This document shows positions 16,881-22,272 of a DNA stretch of 22,272 nt, piece after piece. How positions within the stretch are numbered: the stretch's first letter is position 1; every line of letters begins with the position of its first letter. A model generated the notes under the pieces. It was not told the DNA's origin and searched no databases. It was given only the letters and a program-made list of their open reading frames with translations. Location of the stretch: positions 1 through 22,272 of IMG/VR virus record IMGVR_UViG_3300044631_000961; one strand, given 5' to 3'. The position numbers and the translations under genes were made by a program. The DNA is from a virus.

Positions 16881-17161
16881 GCTTATCCGCTGGATGGAAC
16901 CACAGTAGCGGCGGAACCGGAACCAGGCCGCTGATTCCTGCCTGTTCCTTTCTGCGCAATTTTTGCGCGGATCCCGCCGGAACTGGGGTTTTCAATAACG
17001 GTTGCTATTGAGAAGCCTAGTGTTTGCAAGGGTTCTGGAACCCCGTTTGAAATCTGGCCCTAGCGAAATTTCGGGGCACGGTGGTGCGCAGGCAGGTTGC
17101 GCCAGGGGGAACCAAAGGCGTGCCCCCCCCCCATTCCCCCTCCGAGGGGTTCCGGTTCTGA
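16881..17161 (-). promoter_or_regulatory. Palindrome-rich intergenic region between HNH and ParB-like genes
   Basis: No convincing gene lies here. The 281 bases contain the perfect inverted repeat GCGCAA-TTT-TTGCGC (16954-16968), CAATA...TATTG (16993-17010), GGTTCTGGAACC (17031-17042), the 10-base palindrome CGAAATTTCG (17064-17073), and a run of ten C (17123-17132). An 11-base pair of inverted copies, GAACCGGAACC at 16914-16924 and GGTTCCGGTTC at 17148-17158, brackets the block. It could carry operators, a promoter for the packaging genes, or the packaging (cos) site, which is often near an HNH gene and the terminase. No clear -35/-10 pair stands out. Confidence 0.45.
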
Positions 17162-17842
17162 TCACATCAAGCTGAGCTGCCCGACGGGAACGCGCTGCTT
17201 GCCCAAAATGCGCAGGATGTTGCGCCAACGGGTGTCGGTGAAGAAAGGCTGAGCCCGATACCAAGCTTCGGGATCAAGGTCACGCTTGCGAGAGTTGCAG
17301 TCAATGCAAGCTGGGAGAAAGTTGCCAAGGGCATGAGGGCCCCCCGAAGCAATGGGGATGAAGTGATCGAGGCTCAGATGCTGCTCAGATGCGGAATAGG
17401 CGCAAGAGTTTCCGAATGCCGAAAAGCGATGTTTGAGCTGTTGCTGAGAGACAGGCCATTGGTGAACCTGCTTTTGCCTTGCTCTCCTGTTGGCTTCTTT
17501 GAGCCTCCTGCGTTTACGGTTGCGTTCGCGCTCACGGTCAGGATAAAGGCGTTTCCACTCTTGAAGCCTTGCCTGGCATTTAGCCGTCATCGACCTACGT
17601 TTTCTTGGTTTGCCTTTTTGGCGTTCAAGAATTGCATTCCTGTTCTTTTGGTAAAGAGACGCGGAAAGCTCTGACCTACAGGCTACGCATCGTCCTGTTT
17701 TCTTGTTTCCATGTTTGAGGTAGCGAAGACACAAGCCCGTGTCTTCGTGAAGGTGTCTGCGCTTGCATGGCTTTCCAAGCACATGAAGAGCGGGGTCGAA
17801 TGTGTAAGATTGCGCCATCGCCAGGTAGTTGCTGGTGGTCAT
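17162..17842 (-). CDS. HNH endonuclease
   Basis: The protein has 226 residues. The N-terminal part has a possible zinc site, CKRRH (26-30) with CVAC (52-55). A very basic central segment (75-125, KRRSMTAKCQ, RERERNRKRRR) probably binds DNA. The HNH core is at 147-186: CAYS, then LSLDHFIPIASGG with Asp159-His160, ALGNFLPAC with Asn174, and CIDCNSRKRD. The second cysteine of the first CxxC is replaced by Ser (CAYS). HNH proteins next to terminases assist packaging in some phages, but free-standing HNH genes can also be homing elements. The start is uncertain: ATG 17842 follows an in-frame stop but lacks a ribosome site; ATG 17818 is the alternative. Confidence 0.85.
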   Translation of the reverse strand: MTTSNYLAMAQSYTFDPALHVLGKPCKRRHLHEDTGLCLRYLKHGNKKTGRCVACRSELSASLYQKNRNAILERQKGKPRKRRSMTAKCQARLQEWKRLYPDRERERNRKRRRLKEANRRARQKQVHQWPVSQQQLKHRFSAFGNSCAYSASEQHLSLDHFIPIASGGPHALGNFLPACIDCNSRKRDLDPEAWYRAQPFFTDTRWRNILRILGKQRVPVGQLSLM

Positions 17843-17882
17843 GCCCGGGGCCTGCCAGCCGCCGGGCTTTCATCTTAGGGCC

Positions 17883-18494
17883 TCACGCCTTGCCGAAGCC
17901 CCTCCCCATAGCCCCAAGGCGCTGGAGGATGCCCTTGACGAGCTGCTCTTCTACGCGTGCTTCGGTGAGCTGTTGCAGGCGAGCGCTGTGACGTCCACCG
18001 AGGTAGATGGACGCGATAGAGAGACCGAAGACGAACTGCATGCCCTTGCGCTTGTTCTTGCGTCGGCCGTCGAAGGAGTAAGGGCGCTCAGAGGTGGGCT
18101 TGAAGGGCAGCTTGCCGCGACCGGCCTGAGCACGGTTGGTCTGCATGAACCCTGAGCGGATGACGGTGCGCTCGCCCTTGTAGAGGGTTAGCTGGAGGCC
18201 AGTGCGTGTCTGCTTGGGCTTGAAGCGGAGAGCCGAGATGGGTTGGCTGGAAGTGTAGACCTGGGCGGATTGGCCATCGCCAGCAATGGAAACAAAAACG
18301 TCTTGCTTGATGCGGTCGGAAGGGATCGGGGTGATGGCGCTGATGTTCTTGCCCAGGGCGGTCTTGGCGCCGCGGGAAGCAAGGCGCACGCCTGCCTTGA
18401 TGGCCTTGGGGATGTCGTGGCTGGAGAGGCGGGCGAGGGCAGCAGAGAGCTCCTTGTCCCCAATGATCTTGGCGTTGATGTCGATGGATGCCAT
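17883..18494 (-). CDS. Minor tail protein Z-like (lambda gpZ family)
   Basis: The protein has 203 residues (lambda gpZ has 192). The pattern SSHDIPKAIKAGVRLASRGA, KTALGKNISAITPIPSDRI and KQDVFVSIAG, with a basic helix-rich N-terminal half followed by strands such as ISALRFKPKQTRTGLQLTLY and a C-terminal helix LQQLTEARVEEQLVKGI, fits the gpZ family, whose members act at the head-proximal end of the tail. AGGAGG lies 8 bases before the ATG and overlaps the previous stop, making this start very secure. The gene is oddly placed, upstream of the terminase rather than among tail genes. Confidence 0.75.
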   Translation of the reverse strand: MASIDINAKIIGDKELSAALARLSSHDIPKAIKAGVRLASRGAKTALGKNISAITPIPSDRIKQDVFVSIAGDGQSAQVYTSSQPISALRFKPKQTRTGLQLTLYKGERTVIRSGFMQTNRAQAGRGKLPFKPTSERPYSFDGRRKNKRKGMQFVFGLSIASIYLGGRHSARLQQLTEARVEEQLVKGILQRLGAMGRGFGKA

Positions 18495-18506
18495 GGGGTG
18501 ATCCTC

Positions 18507-18785
18507 CTAGCGAGTGCGGACACAGATCACGGACTGAGTTCCGAGCTCTGAGGCGCGGCGAACTGAGAAACGCTTTCGCTGACCAGGACCATAGCCGCAG
18601 TGAGAGATTGCAGAAGAGCGAATTGATCTGATGCGGCGAGTGTCGCAGTGGTCAACCACGAACCAGTCGCCAACTTCCATGAGGAGCCAGGGGTAGAGGG
18701 CTGGTGGCCTACCTGGGGATTGGCGCGGGTCGAATGGGGTCAGCAGCTCCTGGCGGCGGCCGGGCGGTAAATCCATATAGAGCAT
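18507..18785 (-). CDS. Small basic protein of unknown function, first gene of the structural unit
   Basis: The protein has 92 residues. It begins MLYMDLPPGRRQELLTPFDP, then LYPWLLMEVGDWFVVDHCD, and a basic C-terminal half with TRRIRSIRSSAISHCGYG, QRKRFSVRRASELG and SVICVRTR. The second half has the strand-helix-strand style of small phage proteins with a conserved GDWF / RIRSxxS / KRFSVR / CVRTR layout that I have no name for; nucleic-acid binding is suggested by charge only. No ribosome site precedes either Met1 or Met4. An in-frame stop lies just upstream (18795-18797). Confidence 0.6.
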   Translation of the reverse strand: MLYMDLPPGRRQELLTPFDPRQSPGRPPALYPWLLMEVGDWFVVDHCDTRRIRSIRSSAISHCGYGPGQRKRFSVRRASELGTQSVICVRTR

Positions 18786-18871
18786 TAACGAGCTTTAGAG
18801 AGCTTAGGTCAATTCGAGGATGCCTGATGAATTGCCCCTCCTGCCCCCAAATATTGCCCCACGTCTGAGGG

Positions 18872-18880
18872 GGTGAGGCA
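18872..18880 (+). repeat. GGTGAGGCA motif copy 1
   Basis: This is the first copy of a 9-base motif, extended to GGGGGTGAGGCA (18869-18880). The same 12 bases occur at 19118-19129. It lies in the leader of the structural unit, about 85 bases before the first gene. Confidence 0.6.
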
Positions 18881-19051
18881 GGCTGAAAACCCTGCCCACG
18901 ACTGGCCTTTCTATCTATTACCCTACCTACCCTCTAAAGAAGTAATAAAGAAAGAGAAGGGAAGGAGAGGCCATAGGAGGGGGTGCGGGTAAGGGCGCGA
19001 GAGAGTTTTGCGACATAGGTAGGACACCTGGCAAAGGTGGCAGCAAGTAGA

Positions 19052-19076
19052 AAACCCCAGGTGTGGCCTGGGGTTT
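19052..19076 (-). terminator. Rho-independent terminator of the replication unit
   Basis: This is a perfect 10-base stem, AAACCCCAGG with CCTGGGGTTT, and a 5-base loop. On the minus strand it is followed by TTTTCTACTT, the expected U-rich tail. It lies about 55 bases past the helicase stop, so replication-gene transcripts should end here. In the plus direction it lacks a T-run. Confidence 0.85.
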
Positions 19077-19081
19077 CGGGG

Positions 19082-19129
19082 TGCCTCACCTCTTCAGAAA
19101 GTGGGGGCATCAAGTAGGGGGGTGAGGCA
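19082..19129. repeat. GGTGAGGCA motif copies 2 and 3, inverted pair
   Basis: TGCCTCACC at 19082-19090 is the exact inverse of GGTGAGGCA at 19121-19129, giving a 9-base stem with a 30-base loop. The pair lies directly behind the helicase stop codon and just before the terminator hairpin, so it would be at the 3' end of the replication transcript. Confidence 0.6.
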
Positions 19130-19130
19130 A

Positions 19131-21395
19131 TCAGCCGGTGTGGAACCACCGCCAGGTGCGTTGCCCGTTGCTCATGACCCTGCGGCGCTCGTAGCCCAAG
19201 GAGCGGAGGATGTCGGCCACGGCCATCTGGTCAATGCGCGTCTGGCGTTCGACGGGCTTCTCCACGGCCTCGACGAGAATGCGCTCGGTGGTGATCGGCT
19301 CGCCCGGAATGCGCTGGTTGAGCCACTGTGTGATGGCGGGCTCCCAGGGGTTGGTGATCACGTAGGCCTCGTTCTCCTGGTCCACCAGGTCGAGAAGATC
19401 GCTGGGGAGGTGATCGGGCTCATTGGCGCGGAATGCGGCCATGGCGCCGGCCCAGATCGCGTCGCGTTCCAGCATGAGCGCACCCGTGTCGATCGGGTTG
19501 GCTTTGGTCTTGGTGACGGGGATGATCCAGAAGCGGCGGTTTTCGTCGTCGACGAGGAGGCCGTGCTGGCGGTTGGCGGAGCCGACGATGATGCCGCGGC
19601 GTGGGTGCTCCTCTGTGGACTTGCCGTAGGGGACGCGGAAGGTATCGGTAGAGCGCGAGAGGAAGGCTTTGATGTGGCCGGCGTGCTTCTTGGAGGTGAC
19701 CTGATCGAGCTCGGCCCACTCCATAACCCAGGAGCGGTGGAGCACCATCAGGTCGTCCTTCGAGGAGAGGTCGCCCAGGGAATCGGAGAAGAATGGCCCG
19801 CCGAGCGCCTTCCAGAAGGATGACTTGCGAAGGCCCTGGCCGCCGGTGAGGACGCAGGCTTCATCGTGCTTGCAGCCGGGCATGAAGGCGCGGCGGACGG
19901 CTGCGATGAGCGTGCAGCGAAGCATGTGGTCGTAGAGGGTGGGTTGGCCCAGGGCGGTGTCTTCGGGCCGGAGGTAGGCAGATGCAAGGCCGCCGATGTA
20001 GGCGGGCTGAACGGTGGCCTCGACGTGTTCGAGGTAGAGGCGCACGGGGTCGTAGGGATTTTCGTTGGCGACGTGCACGAGGCAGTCGAGTGCGTTCTCC
20101 TTACCGACCTTGAAGCCCTGATCAGCGAGGGTGAGGTAGAAGCGCTCAACGCCGTCTAGCACTGATCCATCAAGCTCAATGAGCTGGGAGAAAGTGTTGT
20201 AACGGAGGCGTCCGCCAGCGGCCTGTGCGCGGAGCATGGCGAGCACCTCAGCCGACTCGAGCTTGATGGGCTTGCCGAGGGTTGGTGCGTAGGGCTGCTG
20301 GTGCTGCTGGTTGTCCAGCTGCTGTGGTGATGCTGCTGTGGTGCGGGAACCATCCGGCGATTCCGGATGGTTGGCTGAGCGCTCGCGCGGCGGCGGTGGA
20401 AGGATCGGGAGCGAGTGGCGGTTGTGGTAGCGCAATCGCTCTTCGAGCTTTTCGACAGGTGTCGATGGCCTGGGTGTGCGGTCATCAGCGCCATCAAAGC
20501 GCCGCCAGGCTTTGCGCTCATCGAAGTCTTTGGCTTTGGCCGCTGCGGCCTGGATGTGGAGAGCGAAGGCCTGCGATGCGGTGATGTCGGGCTGGTGGCC
20601 CTGGGAGCGGATCCATTCTTCGGTGCCGCGGAGGTCGAGGGCGAGCTTGAGCTGATCGTCGTTCCATGAGCCGGGGGTGCCACCGGACTCGATCAGCTCA
20701 CGAGAGGCCTTGCAGACGAAGTCGAGCAAGGGAAGCGGCCCGGGGCCAGGTGGTGGCATTGGTGTGGCGACCAATGGCGCGGGTGTGAGCAGAGGAGTTG
20801 GATCGGGCTCGGGCTCGTTGAGGAGCAGCTCGATGAGCTCTGCGGGAGCGGTGGCCAGCTCTTGTTCACCGGGGCCGCGGCCTTTGAGCCAGCGATAGCC
20901 AGTGGTTTCTGGGTGGCTGCCAGCAACGACAGAGTAGTGGCGGGCCCAGCGGAGATCGAGCTGCTCGGCCTTGCCATCGGGGCCTGGGATCTTGGTGGGC
21001 TTGCCGGTGTCGGGATCAGGCGCGCCGGTGTACCAAAAGCGGCGGTTGCGAAGAGCGGGCCAGAACTCGTCTGGGACGAGGTAGGCGATCTGGAAGCGGC
21101 CATTGCGGCCTGATGTGAAGGCCCAGGACTTGGGGAGGTTGCGCAGGGGGATGCCGAGCCGCTCCATCTGGGCGGTGGCGGAGATGCCGTCGTGATCGAC
21201 GAAGAGGATGCCACCGGATGTGGGGCCGCCTTGAACGCCGATTCCATGAGCGCGGCCAGCGGTGATCTCGGCGGCCATCTCGGCTTTGGAGAGCGGACGC
21301 TCATCCCAGCCTTTCTGATAGGCGCGCTTGTTTTGTGATACCGCAACGAAGGCCCAGTGATCTGGGAGGCGGCCGAGCTCCTGCAGCAGATCCAT
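19131..21395 (-). CDS. Bifunctional primase-polymerase / VirE-type (D5/P4-like) helicase
   Basis: The protein has 754 residues. Residues 1-190 are a prim-pol domain: GIGVQGG, the metal-binding VDHDG (66-70), FTSGRNGRFQIAYL, QLDLRWARHYSVVAGSHPET and GYRW. A Pro-rich hinge (195-225) and a polar Gln-rich stretch (340-372) separate it from a VirE-like superfamily 3/AAA+ helicase at 440-700. The helicase has Walker A GGQGLRKSS (518-526), Walker B VMEWAEL (557-563), IKAFLSRSTDTFRVPYG, and the VGSANRQ...NRRFW block (604-623) with the arginine finger. Together they would prime and unwind phage DNA at an origin. The ATG overlaps the small gene before it (ATGA). A terminator follows. Confidence 0.93.
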   Translation of the reverse strand: MDLLQELGRLPDHWAFVAVSQNKRAYQKGWDERPLSKAEMAAEITAGRAHGIGVQGGPTSGGILFVDHDGISATAQMERLGIPLRNLPKSWAFTSGRNGRFQIAYLVPDEFWPALRNRRFWYTGAPDPDTGKPTKIPGPDGKAEQLDLRWARHYSVVAGSHPETTGYRWLKGRGPGEQELATAPAELIELLLNEPEPDPTPLLTPAPLVATPMPPPGPGPLPLLDFVCKASRELIESGGTPGSWNDDQLKLALDLRGTEEWIRSQGHQPDITASQAFALHIQAAAAKAKDFDERKAWRRFDGADDRTPRPSTPVEKLEERLRYHNRHSLPILPPPPRERSANHPESPDGSRTTAASPQQLDNQQHQQPYAPTLGKPIKLESAEVLAMLRAQAAGGRLRYNTFSQLIELDGSVLDGVERFYLTLADQGFKVGKENALDCLVHVANENPYDPVRLYLEHVEATVQPAYIGGLASAYLRPEDTALGQPTLYDHMLRCTLIAAVRRAFMPGCKHDEACVLTGGQGLRKSSFWKALGGPFFSDSLGDLSSKDDLMVLHRSWVMEWAELDQVTSKKHAGHIKAFLSRSTDTFRVPYGKSTEEHPRRGIIVGSANRQHGLLVDDENRRFWIIPVTKTKANPIDTGALMLERDAIWAGAMAAFRANEPDHLPSDLLDLVDQENEAYVITNPWEPAITQWLNQRIPGEPITTERILVEAVEKPVERQTRIDQMAVADILRSLGYERRRVMSNGQRTWRWFHTG

Positions 21396-21586
21396 CAGGG
21401 CATGGCCTCTAGTTCATCAGCGAGGCGGCGAAGCTCTGCCTGAACGGAGCGTGAGGTAGGGCCTGGGAGGTCGCGCAGATCGGCGGCCCGCTGCAGTAGG
21501 CGCTCGGTCATGCGTCGGCGCTCGTGGCCGATGCCGGCGGTGAAAGCGACCGAGTCGCAGAACGCTTGAACGGCGGGTGTGCTCAT
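21395..21586 (-). CDS. Small helical protein of unknown function
   Basis: The protein has 63 residues: MSTPAVQAFCDSVAFTAGIG, then HERRRMTERLLQRAADL and a C-terminal helix SVQAELRRLADELEAMP. It looks almost wholly helical with heptad-like leucines. Its start overlaps the preceding gene and its stop overlaps the primase start (ATGA), so it belongs to the replication operon. No family is recognised. Confidence 0.65.
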   Translation of the reverse strand: MSTPAVQAFCDSVAFTAGIGHERRRMTERLLQRAADLRDLPGPTSRSVQAELRRLADELEAMP

Positions 21587-21774
21587 GCGGGTTCGTCGTG
21601 CCAGTCGGGGTGAAGTAGGGCGGTGGAGATGAGGTGATCAGGAAGGAGATCCTGCGCCATGGTGATGGCGTCTGCGGGCCCGGTTGCCATGAAGGTGTAG
21701 CGGGCCGGGGTAGGCCGGCCGTGGCGGTGCGCCGTGACGGTGTAGGCGAGCAGCCTGCGGGCGGTGGCGGTCAT
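21583..21774 (-). CDS. Small protein of unknown function
   Basis: The protein has 63 residues: MTATARRLLAYTVTAHRHGR, PTPARYTFMATGPADAITMA, then DLLPDHLISTALLHPDWHDE. The strand-strand-helix order (AYTVTAHR, ARYTFMATG, ADAITMAQDLL) suggests a small alpha/beta protein of the kind found in phage early operons. Overlaps of 4 bases on both sides support it. Function unknown. Confidence 0.65.
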   Translation of the reverse strand: MTATARRLLAYTVTAHRHGRPTPARYTFMATGPADAITMAQDLLPDHLISTALLHPDWHDEPA

Positions 21775-22022
21775 GCTGCCGGCTCCTGCTGCTGCTGGGG
21801 CATTGCTGCGACGGAGATGCGATTGGAGAGGCGGCGGGCTTCGCGCACGGTGGATTCGGTGGCCTGGTAGGACCAGCCGCGGAAGCGGATCTGGTGTTCA
21901 GCCCAAAGCTCAGGCTTGGCCGCCCAGTTGATGGCGTGACCTTCGGAGGGTGGCTCGCAGTGGTGAGCGTCGCGGTAGAGCTTGCGCAGGCGATGCTGAG
22001 CGGTTTCGAGCGAGAGTGTCAT
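21771..22022 (-). CDS. Small early protein of unknown function
   Basis: The protein has 83 residues: MTLSLETAQHRLRKLYRDAH, then INWAAKPELWAEHQIRFRGW, SYQATESTVREARRLSNRI and a Gln-rich end (PQQQQEPAA). No known domain is recognised. The start is uncertain: ATG 22022 gives the compact form and ATG 22043 adds seven residues; neither has a clear ribosome site. A GCAGCA/TGCTGC hairpin (22055-22072) lies just upstream. Reading further upstream gives Ser/Pro-rich nonsense that overlaps the VRR-NUC gene, so a longer form is rejected. Confidence 0.6.
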   Translation of the reverse strand: MTLSLETAQHRLRKLYRDAHHCEPPSEGHAINWAAKPELWAEHQIRFRGWSYQATESTVREARRLSNRISVAAMPQQQQEPAA

Positions 22023-22092
22023 GGGGTGTGCATTGGTGCCCATGAACGCTACGGGCAGCAGCGCCCTGCTGCTCTTCGGCAGTAACAATGCG

Positions 22093-22272
22093 TTACGCAG
22101 AAGGCAGCCAGCTGGGGTAGAGGATGGCCCGGCTTTCTTCGACGTTGTGCGCGAAGCCGGCCAGGCCGCCAGCGGCGATGACGTTGTTGGTGAAGGTGAT
22201 CTGCTCGGTCCGCGGTTTCGCCAGATCCTTGGCATCGATGGCGGCGAAGATGGCGACGCGGCGGCCGACCAT
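22093..22272 (-). CDS. VRR-NUC domain nuclease, C-terminal part only
   Basis: The last 59 residues are visible and the frame runs off the right edge. The sequence starts MVGRRVAIFAAIDAKDLAKP, then RTEQITFTNNVIAAGGLAGF, and ends RAILYPSWLPSA. This is the end of a VRR-NUC fold: GRRVAIFAAIDAKD carries the catalytic D/E-x-K (here Asp-Ala-Lys), EQ follows, and the GGLAGFAHNVEESRAIL block is the family closing motif. Stand-alone VRR-NUC proteins in phages are thought to cut branched DNA during replication or recombination. The edge Met is probably internal. Confidence 0.85.
   Translation of the reverse strand: MVGRRVAIFAAIDAKDLAKPRTEQITFTNNVIAAGGLAGFAHNVEESRAILYPSWLPSA

Larger units (their letters stand above)
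18786..19130 (-). promoter_or_regulatory. Intergenic region between replication and structural units
   Basis: These 345 bases hold no credible gene. The terminator of the helicase unit is at 19052-19076. On the minus strand the leader then runs through a pyrimidine-rich tract (18948-18971) and AT-rich stretches such as GGTAATAGATAG, where a promoter for the structural genes is expected. TTGACC (about 18806-18811 on the minus strand) could be a -35, but its partner would fall on the start codon, so no promoter is called. GGTGAGGCA occurs three times here. Confidence 0.5.

Noticed and set aside
16992-17264. Minus-strand frame of 90 codons across the HNH 3' end and the following gap
   Set aside because: The composition is not protein-like and it overlaps the HNH gene and the palindromes; no ribosome site was seen.
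18806-18835. TTGACC as a -35 for the structural genes
   Set aside because: With normal spacing the -10 would fall on the start codon of the first gene, so I did not call a promoter.
22023-22092. GCAGCA/TGCTGC hairpin as a terminator after the VRR-NUC gene
   Set aside because: It has no T-run on the minus strand and lies within an operon, so it is noted only as a hairpin.

Overview
The window is a block of tailed-phage structural and replication genes. Every credible gene is on the minus strand, so it reads from right to left. Most of the sequence is GC-rich: a hand count of 14521-14580 gives 42 G+C in 60. Genes are tightly packed, and most junctions are ATGA, TAATG or TGATG stop/start overlaps. 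There is no integrase, repressor or lysis gene inside the window, so free phage and prophage cannot be told apart. The host is uncertain. The DUF4815 tail protein, the style of the HNH protein and the general look suggest a high-GC cyanobacterium of the Synechococcus/Cyanobium kind, but this is an inference from family resemblance.

Right end (22272 to 19131), replication: the C-terminus of a VRR-NUC nuclease, three small unknown proteins, and a 754-residue primase-polymerase/VirE-type helicase. A strong hairpin terminator at 19052-19076 closes this unit. A gap of about 345 bases follows, holding three copies of GGTGAGGCA.

Middle right (18785 to 15053): a small basic protein, a lambda gpZ-like minor tail protein, an HNH endonuclease, a palindrome-rich gap of about 280 bases, a ParB-like protein with a C-terminal zinc ribbon, a probable small gene hidden in another frame at the end of the ParB-like gene, a degenerate phosphoribosyltransferase-like protein, an unknown protein, and the small terminase.

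Head (15063 to 8708), lambda-like: large terminase (gpA), gpW, portal (gpB), a prohead protease fused to the major capsid protein, a DUF2190 capsid cement protein and a gpFII-like joining protein. The protease-capsid gene carries an internal Shine-Dalgarno and ATG that should yield the capsid part alone.

Tail (8711 to 1): a collagen-like fibre, an unknown protein, a tail terminator, a connector-like protein, then a P2-type contractile baseplate (V, PAAR spike tip, W, J, I), a beta-helix tailspike whose body is markedly AT-rich, a 46-residue small ORF, a fibre-like protein and a DUF4815 protein cut by the left edge. Sheath, tube and tape measure are not between the terminator and gpV, so they presumably lie beyond the left edge.

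Taken together this is a mosaic myovirus: lambda-type packaging and head genes joined to a P2-type baseplate. No defence island, CRISPR, tRNA or insertion sequence was seen.
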